Shown here piece after piece: positions 49,797-60,093 of a stretch of DNA of 64,000 nucleotides. The stretch is from NCBI GenBank assembly GCA_937925855.1, contig CALAMO010000007.1, forward strand, positions 39,670-103,669, given 5' to 3'. The notes under the pieces were generated by a model, which did not search any database, had not been told where the DNA came from, and saw only the letters and a program-made list of their open reading frames with translations. The number at the start of each line of letters is the position of its first letter. Positions within the stretch are counted from its first letter, which is position 1. A program made the position numbers and the translations under genes. The stretch is from an uncultured Thiotrichaceae bacterium (GTDB lineage Bacteria; Pseudomonadota; Gammaproteobacteria; Thiotrichales; Thiotrichaceae).

Positions 49797-50627
49797 TCAA
49801 AGCCGATCCAACGGCGAATGCCGCAGCAGCACACCCCCCACATAGCGCGCCCCATCCTGGGTTAAGTGCCCGCCATCAAAGCTAATTAAGCGCAGTTCCG
49901 GGGTGAATAACGGACAGTCGTCTGCGCTTTGGCAGAGCAAGCCTTGAATATCGACAAACACGTCGCGGGCTAAGGTCTGCTGCATAATCTGGTTGATGGC
50001 CTGTTGGGCGCCGCGTACCGGGTTGCGCAGCTGGCGCAGCTCAGTTGCTGACAGGCGCAGGTATTGACGCAGTCGCAGCTTACCGAAATTTTTGCGCCCA
50101 ACGACGAACAGCTGCTGCGGTGCTTGCATAGCGAGGTTCTGTACCGTTGTTTGCAAGCGCTGCACTGACCACAGTTTCCAGTTGGCGGCGATAATGACCA
50201 CGTCGGCCTGCCTGATCTGTGGCAGCGCATTGTGCAAGGTATCCGCTTCAGCGCAAATGGCGCGGTGTTTCTGGTCTATCAGCGCTTTAATATTTTCTGT
50301 GCCGAGGTATAAGCCACAAATGGCTGGGATGCGCCGGGTGCTGAACTGATAGCGCTGCTGCACCCCATTTTCCCACAGCGCATTTGTCAAGTCCTGCGCG
50401 TGACTGTCGCCTATAATCAGCAGTTTTTTACGCGCGTCGTCTGGATTAAACGGTTGTTCCAGCTGTGTGCTAAAACGCTGGCGCACATATTTCCCGCTTT
50501 TGACCGTATCAGAGACCGCTAGAATGTGGGCGCGTACGGCAGCGTCGGCGGCGTATGCCGCTTGGCCGGTGGCGAACAGCAGCAAACAACATAGGCTTTT
50601 AAGCCATCGGTACAGACTTTGTGGCAT
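49797..50627 (-). CDS. Exported SGNH-fold protein (acyltransferase-associated SGNH domain alone)
   Basis: Signal peptide; LLIIGDSHAQDL block and C-terminal SFDGGHLTQDGARYVG. Confidence 0.75.
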   Translation of the reverse strand: MPQSLYRWLKSLCCLLLFATGQAAYAADAAVRAHILAVSDTVKSGKYVRQRFSTQLEQPFNPDDARKKLLIIGDSHAQDLTNALWENGVQQRYQFSTRRIPAICGLYLGTENIKALIDQKHRAICAEADTLHNALPQIRQADVVIIAANWKLWSVQRLQTTVQNLAMQAPQQLFVVGRKNFGKLRLRQYLRLSATELRQLRNPVRGAQQAINQIMQQTLARDVFVDIQGLLCQSADDCPLFTPELRLISFDGGHLTQDGARYVGGVLLRHSPLDRL

Positions 50628-50756
50628 GATTCGACTCCTGAGTAATGATTTAATGTAAAATTTCAGATTGCAGAGCTTGTGGATAAAATTTCTTGCGGGC
50701 TAGTGACTGTGACCCTGATTAAACGTGCCTAATTGCAGCAATGGAACCCACACCCC

Positions 50757-52220
50757 ATGAAGATTCTCTTCGCCGCCAGCGAAATCTACCCGCTTATTAA
50801 AACCGGTGGCCTCGCCGATGTGGCTTACGGTTTGCCACGGGCGCTCAGTGATATGGACAACGATGTGTGCTTATTGTTGCCTGCTTATGCCTCTGTGCTC
50901 GCGCAAGTTGAGCACACTTGCCAGCTTGGCACACTGGATATTTGGGGGGATGGCCGCACGCATCAGGTGACTATCTTAGCTGCCCAGCATGAGGCGTTTG
51001 CCGGTACGCTCTGGCTGGCGGAGTGTGCTGCGTTATTCGAGCGCCCTGGAAATCCCTACCTACAGCCTGACGGCACTGACTGGCCGGATAATGCAGAGCG
51101 CTTTTGTGTGTTTGCGCGCGCGGTGGCTGTATTGGCTGCCGATCAGCTGGCGCTGAATTGGAAACCAGATGTGGTGCATGTGCATGATTGGCAAACCGGT
51201 TTAGTGCCCGCTCTGCTGGAGGATTTGCCGGAGCGGCCACGCTGTGTATTCACCATTCATAATTTAGCCTACGGCGGTCATTTCTCGCGTGAACTGTTTG
51301 AGCGTCTGCATCTGAGTGAGCACTGGTGGTCGAGTGAGGGCATGGAGTTTTACGGCGGGTTTTCCATGCTGAAAGCGGGCATTGTTTATGCCGATGCGGT
51401 GACAACGGTTAGCCCAACTTACGCCCAGGAAATTTGCACGCCGGCCTTTGGCTATGGTTTGGAGGGTTTGCTGCGTTCCCGCGCCTGGAAGCTCAGCGGT
51501 ATTTTAAATGGTGTTGACGAGGTGGCCTGGAACCCAGCGCATGATCCGTATCTGCCTCATTATTTTAGCGCTGAAGCGATCCAGCCGGGTAAGACGCAGA
51601 ACAAACAGGCGCTGCTAGACCAGTTTGGCCTTGGCGCAGATGACGAGGCCTCAGCCCAGCCGCTGCTAGGTTTTGTGGGACGGCTGGTAGAGCAAAAGGG
51701 AATTGACCTGATTTTACAGGCTATCCCTGAACTGTTAGCACACACAGCGGCGCGCTTTATCCTGATTGGGAGTGGGGTCGCCCACTACGAGCAGTGGATG
51801 AATCAGCTGGCGGCACAGCACCCGGAGCGGGTAGCGGTTTATATCGGTTACAACGAAGCGCTGGCCCACCTGTTGGAGGCGGGTTGCGATCTGTTTATGA
51901 TGCCGTCGCGCTTTGAACCTTGTGGCCTGAATCAGATGTATAGCCTTAAATACGGCACCTTGCCGGTGGTGTATCACACCGGTGGCTTGGCGGATACGGT
52001 GGTGAATGCTACGGATGAAAACATCGCGGCGGGAACGGCTAACGGCTTTGTATTTTACCGCCCGGATGCGCAGGCGCTCAGTGGGACAATCCATTGGGCC
52101 TTGCAGCACTACGCTGATAAAAACCATTGGCAGCAGCTACAGCGTAATGCCATGCGCGCTGATTTTGGCTGGCAGCGTAGTGCGCGCGCTTACCTGCGTG
52201 TATACTCCGCCGTCCATTAA
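50757..52220 (+). CDS. glgA: Glycogen synthase
   Basis: MKILFAASEIYPLIKTGGLADVAYGLP, ILNGVDEVAWNP, PSRFEPCGLNQMYSLKYGTLPVV. Confidence 0.95.
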   Translation: MKILFAASEIYPLIKTGGLADVAYGLPRALSDMDNDVCLLLPAYASVLAQVEHTCQLGTLDIWGDGRTHQVTILAAQHEAFAGTLWLAECAALFERPGNPYLQPDGTDWPDNAERFCVFARAVAVLAADQLALNWKPDVVHVHDWQTGLVPALLEDLPERPRCVFTIHNLAYGGHFSRELFERLHLSEHWWSSEGMEFYGGFSMLKAGIVYADAVTTVSPTYAQEICTPAFGYGLEGLLRSRAWKLSGILNGVDEVAWNPAHDPYLPHYFSAEAIQPGKTQNKQALLDQFGLGADDEASAQPLLGFVGRLVEQKGIDLILQAIPELLAHTAARFILIGSGVAHYEQWMNQLAAQHPERVAVYIGYNEALAHLLEAGCDLFMMPSRFEPCGLNQMYSLKYGTLPVVYHTGGLADTVVNATDENIAAGTANGFVFYRPDAQALSGTIHWALQHYADKNHWQQLQRNAMRADFGWQRSARAYLRVYSAVH

Positions 52221-52263
52221 TGAATCAGGTGGCGTCCAACGACGCACAGCGTAAAATATAAAT

Positions 52264-54810
52264 ATGAATAGTGAAACCAAACTGGCACCTGCTGACGTGT
52301 ACGCGGGCTGCACACCGGCCACCTTAGCTCCGGCAGATAATTCTCCCGCCGCCTTAAACCACGATGTGCAGCGTTACCTGTACCGCCACCTCGGGCGCTC
52401 TTCGGACTGTGAGCCGGTTTATCGCTACAGCGCGCTGGCTTATACCCTGCGTGATCGGTTGATGGCCGACTGGCACAAAACCCAGCAGGCTTACCAGCAA
52501 CGCGGCGTGCGGCGCGCTTATTACATGTCGCTCGAATTTCTAATCGGGCGGTCGCTGGGCAATAATTTGTTGAATCTGGGGCTGACCGCAGCCGTTGAGC
52601 AGGCGCTGCATGCTGACTGTGCTGAGCTGGAAGATATTGCCTCGCAGGAAGCCGATGCCGGGCTGGGCAACGGCGGTTTAGGCCGGTTGGCGGCCTGCTT
52701 TATGGACAGCTGTGCCACGCTGTCACTGCCGGTGACTGGCTATGGTCTGCGCTATGAATACGGTATGTTTCGCCAGCAGCTAGTGAATGGCTATCAGCTG
52801 GAAGAGCCGGATCACTGGCTGCGCGACGGCCAGCCGTGGGAAATTGAACGCCCCGAATACGCGAGAACCATTCATTTTGGTGGGCAGACTGAATTTTATC
52901 GTGATGACAGTGGCCGCCAGCGCGCGCGCTGGGCGCAGACTCATACCGTGCTGGCGATTCCCTATGATATGCCGATTACAGGTTACCAAAATGGCACGGT
53001 GAATACGCTGCGCCTGTGGAAAGCCGCCGCCACTGATGCCTTTGATCTCAATGAATTTAACGCCGGTAGTTATACCGAGGCGGTGCAAGCGAAGAATAAC
53101 GCCGAGCATATTTCCATGGTGCTGTATCCGAATGATAGCAGCGAAAATGGCAAAGAGTTGCGCCTGCGCCAGCAGTATTTCCTGGCGTCTGCTAGCCTGC
53201 AGGATGCGATTCGCAGTTGGGAAGATCAGTATATCGCGGCGCAGGAGCAACCAGACTTCCGACGCTTTGCGACTGAAAATGTGTTCCAAATGAATGATAC
53301 CCATCCCACCATTGCGGTGGCGGAGCTGATGCGCATTCTGCTGGATGATAAACAGCTGGCCTGGACTGAAGCCTGGCAGATCACCACGCAGTGCCTTGCT
53401 TATACCAATCATACCCTGCTGCCGGAAGCGCTGGAACGCTGGCCGGTGCACTTATTCGAGCGCCTGCTACCGCGCCTATTGGATATTATCTACGAGATTA
53501 ATGCCCGCTTCTTACGCGAAGTGGCACAGCATTGGCCCGGCGATACCGCCCGCCAGCAGCGCATGTCGATCATTGAGGAAGGTGAGGTGCCCCAGGTGCG
53601 CATGGCTTGGCTGGCGATTGTGGGCAGTTTCTCGGTAAACGGCGTGGCGGCGCTGCATTCCCAGCTGCTGGTCGAGGGCCTGTTCCAAGATTTTTATCAG
53701 CTGTGGCCGCATAAATTCAACAATAAAACCAACGGGGTCACGCCCCGACGCTGGTTGGCGCACGCTAACCCGGCGCTTAGCCGTTTGATTAGCTCGGTAT
53801 TGGGCGAGGGCTGGATCAGGGATTTGGCCCAGCTAGACCAGCTGCAGCCTTATGCGCAGGCCAAGCAGGCCGATTTTCAGCGGGAGTGGCAGGCCGTCAA
53901 ACAGCATAATAAGCAGCGTTTGGCTGAGCTGATTCAACAGACCTGTGGGATTATGGTCGATAGCCGCGCGCTGTTTGATATTCAGGTCAAACGTATCCAT
54001 GAATATAAGCGGCAGCTGCTGAACGTACTGCATGTGATTCACTGCTATATCCAGATTAAACAGCGGGTTCAGGTTCAGTCGGACGGGCAGTTAGACCGCG
54101 ATATGCCGGTCAAACGGGTTGTGCTAATTGGTGGCAAAGCCGCACCGGGTTACTGGATGGCGAAGGCGATTATTAAGCTGATTAATAATGTGGCAGATGT
54201 CATTAACAATGACCCCGATGTGGGTGATCAGCTTAAATTGGTGTTCTTCCCGAACTACCGGGTATCCAGTATGGAAGTCATTGCCCCTGCTGCCGATTTA
54301 TCCGAACAAATTTCCACGGCGGGCAAGGAAGCCTCCGGCACCGGTAATATGAAATTCATGATGAACGGGGCGCTGACGATTGGCACGTATGATGGCGCTA
54401 ATATTGAAATTATGGAGGCGGTTGGGCGCGATAATTTCTTTCTGTTTGGGCTGAATGCGGCGGAGGTAGACGCGGCACGCCATGATTATCGCCCCGCTGA
54501 TATTGTGGCAGCTGATACGGATCTACAGCAGGTGTTGGCGCTGCTGCAATCTGGTCATTTTAACGCCTGTGAACCCGGTATTTTTGATCATGTGATCAAT
54601 GCCCTGTTGAGTGCGGATGACCCCTGGCTGACACTGGCAGATTTTCGCAGTTTTATTGAGGCACAGCTGCAGGTTGAACAGACTTGGCGCAATTCTCAGC
54701 GTTGGACGCAGATGAGCATCCTAAATACCGCGCACAGCGGCTTTTTTTCCACTGACCGCACGATGCAGGCTTATAATAAAGAGATATGGAGGCTTAGTCC
54801 GATCAATTGA
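52264..54810 (+). CDS. glgP: Glycogen/starch phosphorylase
   Basis: AYYMSLEFLIGRSLGNNLLNLG, PLP-site-like EASGTGNMKFMMNGALTIGTYDGANIEI. Confidence 0.97.
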   Translation: MNSETKLAPADVYAGCTPATLAPADNSPAALNHDVQRYLYRHLGRSSDCEPVYRYSALAYTLRDRLMADWHKTQQAYQQRGVRRAYYMSLEFLIGRSLGNNLLNLGLTAAVEQALHADCAELEDIASQEADAGLGNGGLGRLAACFMDSCATLSLPVTGYGLRYEYGMFRQQLVNGYQLEEPDHWLRDGQPWEIERPEYARTIHFGGQTEFYRDDSGRQRARWAQTHTVLAIPYDMPITGYQNGTVNTLRLWKAAATDAFDLNEFNAGSYTEAVQAKNNAEHISMVLYPNDSSENGKELRLRQQYFLASASLQDAIRSWEDQYIAAQEQPDFRRFATENVFQMNDTHPTIAVAELMRILLDDKQLAWTEAWQITTQCLAYTNHTLLPEALERWPVHLFERLLPRLLDIIYEINARFLREVAQHWPGDTARQQRMSIIEEGEVPQVRMAWLAIVGSFSVNGVAALHSQLLVEGLFQDFYQLWPHKFNNKTNGVTPRRWLAHANPALSRLISSVLGEGWIRDLAQLDQLQPYAQAKQADFQREWQAVKQHNKQRLAELIQQTCGIMVDSRALFDIQVKRIHEYKRQLLNVLHVIHCYIQIKQRVQVQSDGQLDRDMPVKRVVLIGGKAAPGYWMAKAIIKLINNVADVINNDPDVGDQLKLVFFPNYRVSSMEVIAPAADLSEQISTAGKEASGTGNMKFMMNGALTIGTYDGANIEIMEAVGRDNFFLFGLNAAEVDAARHDYRPADIVAADTDLQQVLALLQSGHFNACEPGIFDHVINALLSADDPWLTLADFRSFIEAQLQVEQTWRNSQRWTQMSILNTAHSGFFSTDRTMQAYNKEIWRLSPIN

Positions 54811-54825
54811 GGCGAGGAGAGGGAT

Positions 54826-56073
54826 ATGGAAGCACACAGATTAGCCCAGCGCACCATGGCATTCGTGTTGGCAGGCGGGCGCGGTAGTCGCCTGCATGAA
54901 TTAACGGATAACCGGGTTAAACCCGCCGTTTTTTTTAGCGGTAAAAGCCGCATTATTGACTTCCCGTTGTCGAACGCGGTGAACTCAGGGATTCGTCGCA
55001 TTGGCGTCGCGACCCAATATAAAGCGCATAGCCTGATCCGTCATTTACAGCGCGGCTGGCACTTTTTCCGTGCTGAGCGCAATGAATCTTTAGATATCCT
55101 GCCTGCCTCACAGCGCACCGGTAAAACCGATTGGTATAAGGGCACCGCTGATGCGGTCACACAGAATATTGATATTATCGAGGGCTATGCGCCGGACTAC
55201 GTGCTGGTGCTGGCTGGTGATCATGTGTACAAGCAGGATTACTCACTAATGATTAAGCAGCACGTCGATACCGATGCCGAAGTGACGGTGGGCTGTATCG
55301 AAGTGCCGCGCGCCGAAGCGTCTGGCTTTGGGGTGATGCGGGTCGATAGCCATGACCTGATTCAGGATTTTTTGGAAAAACCGGCTGATCCCCCAGCGAT
55401 ACCCGGTTCGCCGGAACTGGCCCTGGCGAGTATGGGGATTTATGTATTTAAGACCGATTTTCTCATCGAGCTCTTAAAACAGGACGCAGACAACCTCGAT
55501 TCCAGCCATGATTTTGGGCATGACCTGATTCCGGCTTTAGTGCAGCGCGGCAAGGCGTTTGCCCACCCGTTCAGCCGTTCCTGTGTGCGCAGCGATTCAG
55601 AAGAAGCGCCCTATTGGCGTGATGTCGGTACGATCGATTCGTTCTGGCAGGCAAATATTGACCTGACTGACTTTAGTCCCAAGCTGGATATCTATGATAA
55701 TGCCTGGCCGATCTGGACTTATTCTGAGCTGACGGCTCCGGCTAAGTTTATTCACAATGAGGCGGGCCGTCGCGGTAGCGCCGTGTCCTCGATGGTATCC
55801 GGTGGTTGTATTGTTTCCGGTTCACAATTAGAGCGCTGTTTGCTGTATACCGGGGTACGCACTCATTCCTACTCGACCTTAACTGGCGTAGTGGCCTTGC
55901 CTTATGTGAATGTTGGGCGGCGGGCGCAGCTGCGTAATGTGGTGATTGATCGTGGGGTGAATATTCCGGCAGGCCTTATCGTTGGTGAAGATGCGGCGCT
56001 GGATGCAGCGCGTTTCCGGCGCACTGAGAATGGCATTTGTCTGATAACTCAGACGATGATTGACCGCATATAG
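54826..56073 (+). CDS. glgC: Glucose-1-phosphate adenylyltransferase
   Basis: [45 protein letters not shown]. Confidence 0.96.
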   Translation: MEAHRLAQRTMAFVLAGGRGSRLHELTDNRVKPAVFFSGKSRIIDFPLSNAVNSGIRRIGVATQYKAHSLIRHLQRGWHFFRAERNESLDILPASQRTGKTDWYKGTADAVTQNIDIIEGYAPDYVLVLAGDHVYKQDYSLMIKQHVDTDAEVTVGCIEVPRAEASGFGVMRVDSHDLIQDFLEKPADPPAIPGSPELALASMGIYVFKTDFLIELLKQDADNLDSSHDFGHDLIPALVQRGKAFAHPFSRSCVRSDSEEAPYWRDVGTIDSFWQANIDLTDFSPKLDIYDNAWPIWTYSELTAPAKFIHNEAGRRGSAVSSMVSGGCIVSGSQLERCLLYTGVRTHSYSTLTGVVALPYVNVGRRAQLRNVVIDRGVNIPAGLIVGEDAALDAARFRRTENGICLITQTMIDRI

Positions 56074-56151
56074 GCGCAGACTACGCCGGGGAGCTTGCGG
56101 GCAGACAGGCTTCCTAGGGGCTTGTTGGCCTGTGCCACAATGAAATCCATG

Positions 56152-58245
56152 AAATACGCACTACAAGCCGGTTCGGCTAACCCCATGGGGGCGACATACG
56201 ACGGCGAAGGCACGAACTTCGCCGTGTTTTCGGCGCACGCCCATAAAATCGAGGTCTGCCTGTTCAGCGCGGATGGGCAGCAGGAGCTGGAACGCTACGC
56301 TCTGCCAGAGCGCAGCGGTGCTATTTGGCACGGCTACATGCCGGGCCTTCAAGCCGGTGCGCGTTATGGCCTGCGAGCCTATGGCCCGTATGCGCCGGAG
56401 CAGGGCCACCGCTTTAACCCGCATAAGCTATTGCTTGATCCGTACACCCGTGAACTCTGTGGTCGCTGGCAGCCGCATCCGTCGCTGTTTGGCTATGAAA
56501 TGAGCAGTGGGCAAGACGACCTGTCGTTCAATCGCTTAGACAGCGCGCAGTACGTGCCTAAGGCGGTGGTCAGTGCGTCCACTGTTCCAGGGCAATTATT
56601 GGATGCCTCAGAGGTGATACAACATCGCCCAGGCACAAGGCTGATCTATGAGGCGCATGTCAAAGGGCTGACCCAGCTCCACCCGCAGTTGCCAGCCGCG
56701 CTGCGCGGTACTTATGAGGGGTTGGCGACCGACGCGGTGATCGACCACTTGCTGCGGTTGGGCGTAACGACGCTGGAACTGCTGCCGGTCCATGTCTTAG
56801 TCGATGAGCCTTTTTTACAGCGCCGTGGCCTGCGTAATTATTGGGGCTATAATTCGATTGCCTTTTTCACACCGGAGCCGCGTTATTTTGGCCCGGCAGG
56901 CCTAGTGGGTTGCAGGCAGGCGATACAGCGCCTGCGGGCGGCGGGAATTGAGGTGGTGCTGGATGTGGTGTTTAACCACAGCGCGGAGGGCGATGAATTT
57001 GGGCAGACTCTGTGCTATCGCGGCCTGGATAATGCGTCCTACTACTGCCTAGAACCCGACACGCCACGCCATTATCTGAATTATACGGGCTGCGGCAATA
57101 TGTTCCAGCTGACCCAGCCCTATGTGCTGCGTCTGGTCATGGATAGCCTGCGCTTTTGGGTGCAACACATGGGCGTTGCGGGCTTTCGCTTTGATCTTGC
57201 CACAACGCTGGCGCGTACGGCGGGCGGTTTTTCCAGTAGAGCGAGTTTTTTGGATGCGCTGCGCCAAGACCCGGTGTTGGCAGCGGTGCAGCTTATCGCT
57301 GAACCCTGGGACATTGGGCCAGAGGGCTATCAGCTCGGCGCGTTTCCGGCGGAATTTGCCGAATGGAATGACCGCTATCGTGACAATGTGCGCCGTTTTT
57401 GGCGTGGTGATGATTTTGGGGCACAGCAGCTGAGTGGTAGTTTGCTCGGCAGCGCAGAACATTTTGATCATAATGGCCGCCGCAGCTGGGCTTCGATCAA
57501 TATGCTCACCTCACATGATGGCTTTACGCTGGCGGACTGTACGCGCTACCGGGAGCGGCATAATGCGGCTAATCTGGAGGAAAATCGCGATGGGCATCAC
57601 GCCAACTATAGTGACAACGGTGGGGTGGAGGGGGCGAGCGCTGATCCGCTCATCCAACAACGACGCCAGCAGCGCCAGCGCAATTTATTAGCCACGCTGT
57701 TTCTGTCCCAGGGCACACCTATGCTGCTGGCCGGTGACGAAATCGGTAACTCACAGCAGGGCAATAATAATGCTTACTGTCAGGATAATGCCCTGGGCTG
57801 GATTAATTGGGCGGAGGGTGACAACGATTTACTGGCCTTTGTCTGTGAGCTATCCGCGCTGCGTCAGGCACAGCCGATCCTACGACAGACGCATTTTTTA
57901 CATGGCCGGGTGCGCCGCGATGGTGAGGCAGATGTGAGCTGGAGCAATTTCAGCGGTGATCCTGTGGCTTGGGATGATCCGCAGCTGGCCCAGCTGTGCC
58001 TATTGCTGCGCGGTGCGGCCGGCAGCGCTTTGGAGGACTGTACTGATGCCGTGCTGTTGGTGGTGAATAATACGCAGGATGCGGCGGAAGTGCATCTGCC
58101 TGCGCTGGCGCAGGGCCAGCAGTGGGTTTATGGCATTAATACGGCGGATAGGTTGCTGTCCGGTCAGGCCGTAGCGGACACAACGCTTCCTATTGCAGCC
58201 GAAGCGCTGCTGGCATTAACCGCTGCGCCCGTCAGCGACCCGTGA
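56152..58245 (+). CDS. glgX: Glycogen debranching enzyme
   Basis: GTNFAVFSAHAHKIEVCLFS, VLDVVFNHSAEGDEFG, GFRFDLATTLAR, MLLAGDEIGNSQQGNNNAYCQDN. Start chosen at MKYALQAGSANPMG. Confidence 0.93.
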   Translation, partial: KYALQAGSANPMGATYDGEGTNFAVFSAHAHKIEVCLFSADGQQELERYALPERSGAIWHGYMPGLQAGARYGLRAYGPYAPEQGHRFNPHKLLLDPYTRELCGRWQPHPSLFGYEMSSGQDDLSFNRLDSAQYVPKAVVSASTVPGQLLDASEVIQHRPGTRLIYEAHVKGLTQLHPQLPAALRGTYEGLATDAVIDHLLRLGVTTLELLPVHVLVDEPFLQRRGLRNYWGYNSIAFFTPEPRYFGPAGLVGCRQAIQRLRAAGIEVVLDVVFNHSAEGDEFGQTLCYRGLDNASYYCLEPDTPRHYLNYTGCGNMFQLTQPYVLRLVMDSLRFWVQHMGVAGFRFDLATTLARTAGGFSSRASFLDALRQDPVLAAVQLIAEPWDIGPEGYQLGAFPAEFAEWNDRYRDNVRRFWRGDDFGAQQLSGSLLGSAEHFDHNGRRSWASINMLTSHDGFTLADCTRYRERHNAANLEENRDGHHANYSDNGGVEGASADPLIQQRRQQRQRNLLATLFLSQGTPMLLAGDEIGNSQQGNNNAYCQDNALGWINWAEGDNDLLAFVCELSALRQAQPILRQTHFLHGRVRRDGEADVSWSNFSGDPVAWDDPQLAQLCLLLRGAAGSALEDCTDAVLLVVNNTQDAAEVHLPALAQGQQWVYGINTADRLLSGQAVADTTLPIAAEALLALTAAPVSDP

Positions 58246-58320
58246 GGCGTTGGTGAATACCTGCTCTGCCGTTGTGAAATGGTTATACTGACGGACTCCT
58301 AATGGGTGGCGGTACGCGCA

Positions 58321-60057
58321 ATGGATAATTTTAGCTTTCTGGAGCAGCAGCTTGTACAGCTCCTGCTGCGCATTTGTAAGGCTCAGGATTGCACGCTTGA
58401 CCAGGCGCAGCGGGCAGTATTGGAGCAAGTCGTGCATGAGCTGAGTACGGCGACCCGCGAAGGTACCATTGCGCTTGCGCTCGCTAGTTTAGAGCCAGAG
58501 ATTGCACCGGAGCAGCTGAGCGCTCTGCCGGTCATTGGTGGCCCGGGTGCGTATACGCCGCTGGTGCTGGAAGACGGCTATCTGTGGTTTAACCGCTACT
58601 GGCACTATGAGCAGCGTCTCGCTGATAATTTGCAGGCCCGCTTACTGGCCGCGCCGCTGCCGGATATTGAGTTACTAGGGGCGGTAACTGACATGCCGCA
58701 TAGGGCTGAGGCTGCGCTGACTGATGTGCCTGAGGTCGATTCTATCGACTGGCAGCAGCGCGCTATTAGCCTGGCGGCACGCAGTCGCTTTAGCATTATT
58801 TCCGGCGGTCCCGGCACGGGTAAAACCACCACCGTTACTCGCCTGCTTTGGCTGCTGACTCAGCAGGCAGGCATCCGCTCAAATCGTATTATGCTGGCAG
58901 CACCCACCGGCAAGGCGGCGATGCGTCTCCAAGAGTCAATTCGCCAGCTTAAAGTCAGCCTTGCTATCCCTAAAGCGCAGGCTGCTTTGATCCCTGAACA
59001 AGCCAGCACGCTACACCGTTTATTGGGTTATAGGCCAGGCACGCCCGAGTTTCGTTATCACCGTAATCACCTGTTGCCAGCGGATGTGGTGATTGTGGAT
59101 GAGGCGTCGATGATTGATATTGCGCTTATGACCCGGCTGGTGGAAGCGGTGCCACAGCAGGCGCGCTTAATTCTGCTGGGCGATAAGGATCAGCTGGCAG
59201 CGGTTGAGACCGGGTCGGTCTTTCGTGATTTATGCAGCGCTACGCCAGCGGCACAGGCGCATAGCGTGGTACTACAGAAGAGCTGGCGGTTTAGTGCTGA
59301 CAGTGGCATTGGGCAGCTAGCTGCGGCGGTGCGGGCTGGCGCAGCGGCGCAGCTGGAAACGCTGTTGCAGCAGGACTGGCCAGATATTGAGTGGGTGGCA
59401 GACGGCGTGCTTAATAGTGATGAACTCCGGCTGGCGTGGCAGGATTATTTTGAGTTGCTGGCGCAGCAGCCTACGGCCACCGCTTACACGTCGTGGTTGG
59501 AGGCGGTGTTTGCGGCTTTCAATCGGTTTCGCATTCTTACCCCATTGCGCCAGGGCATGCTCGGCACTGAGCAGCTGAATCAGCGGCTGAGTCAGGCATT
59601 CCGGCGGTCTGGCGCGAGTAGCCCAACCCGCAGCGCGTGGTATCACGGGCGTCCGGTGATGGTGACCCAAAATGATTATCGGCAGTCTTTATTTAACGGT
59701 GATATTGGGCTGGCGCTGCGCGATAACCAGGGGGAGCTGCGCGTCTGGTTTCAGCAGGAAGAGGGGCTGCGGGCGCTGTCTCCGGTACGTTTACCTGCGC
59801 ATGAAACGGCCTGGGCAATGACGATTCATAAGAGCCAGGGCTCGGAGTTTGCCGCTGTGATGTTACTGTTGCCGGATGACGATACGCTGCGCATCCTGGG
59901 CCGGGAGTTGCTATATACCGGGATTACTCGTGCTAAAACTGCGCTGCAGCTGCGCGGCAGTTTGCCGGTGTTACAAGCGGCGTTGCGCCAGGTGACAGCG
60001 CCGTCGTCCCGTGTGCGGCAGCGTCTAGACGCGGCCTTAGCGGAGGTGAGCCGATAA
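58321..60057 (+). CDS. recD: Exodeoxyribonuclease V alpha subunit
   Basis: IISGGPGTGKTTTVTRLLWLL, VVIVDEASMIDIALM, AMTIHKSQGSEFAAVMLLLP. Confidence 0.92.
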   Translation: MDNFSFLEQQLVQLLLRICKAQDCTLDQAQRAVLEQVVHELSTATREGTIALALASLEPEIAPEQLSALPVIGGPGAYTPLVLEDGYLWFNRYWHYEQRLADNLQARLLAAPLPDIELLGAVTDMPHRAEAALTDVPEVDSIDWQQRAISLAARSRFSIISGGPGTGKTTTVTRLLWLLTQQAGIRSNRIMLAAPTGKAAMRLQESIRQLKVSLAIPKAQAALIPEQASTLHRLLGYRPGTPEFRYHRNHLLPADVVIVDEASMIDIALMTRLVEAVPQQARLILLGDKDQLAAVETGSVFRDLCSATPAAQAHSVVLQKSWRFSADSGIGQLAAAVRAGAAAQLETLLQQDWPDIEWVADGVLNSDELRLAWQDYFELLAQQPTATAYTSWLEAVFAAFNRFRILTPLRQGMLGTEQLNQRLSQAFRRSGASSPTRSAWYHGRPVMVTQNDYRQSLFNGDIGLALRDNQGELRVWFQQEEGLRALSPVRLPAHETAWAMTIHKSQGSEFAAVMLLLPDDDTLRILGRELLYTGITRAKTALQLRGSLPVLQAALRQVTAPSSRVRQRLDAALAEVSR

Positions 60058-60093
60058 CCCCCTGCTGACAGCACGAGATTATGCACTTGCTCG

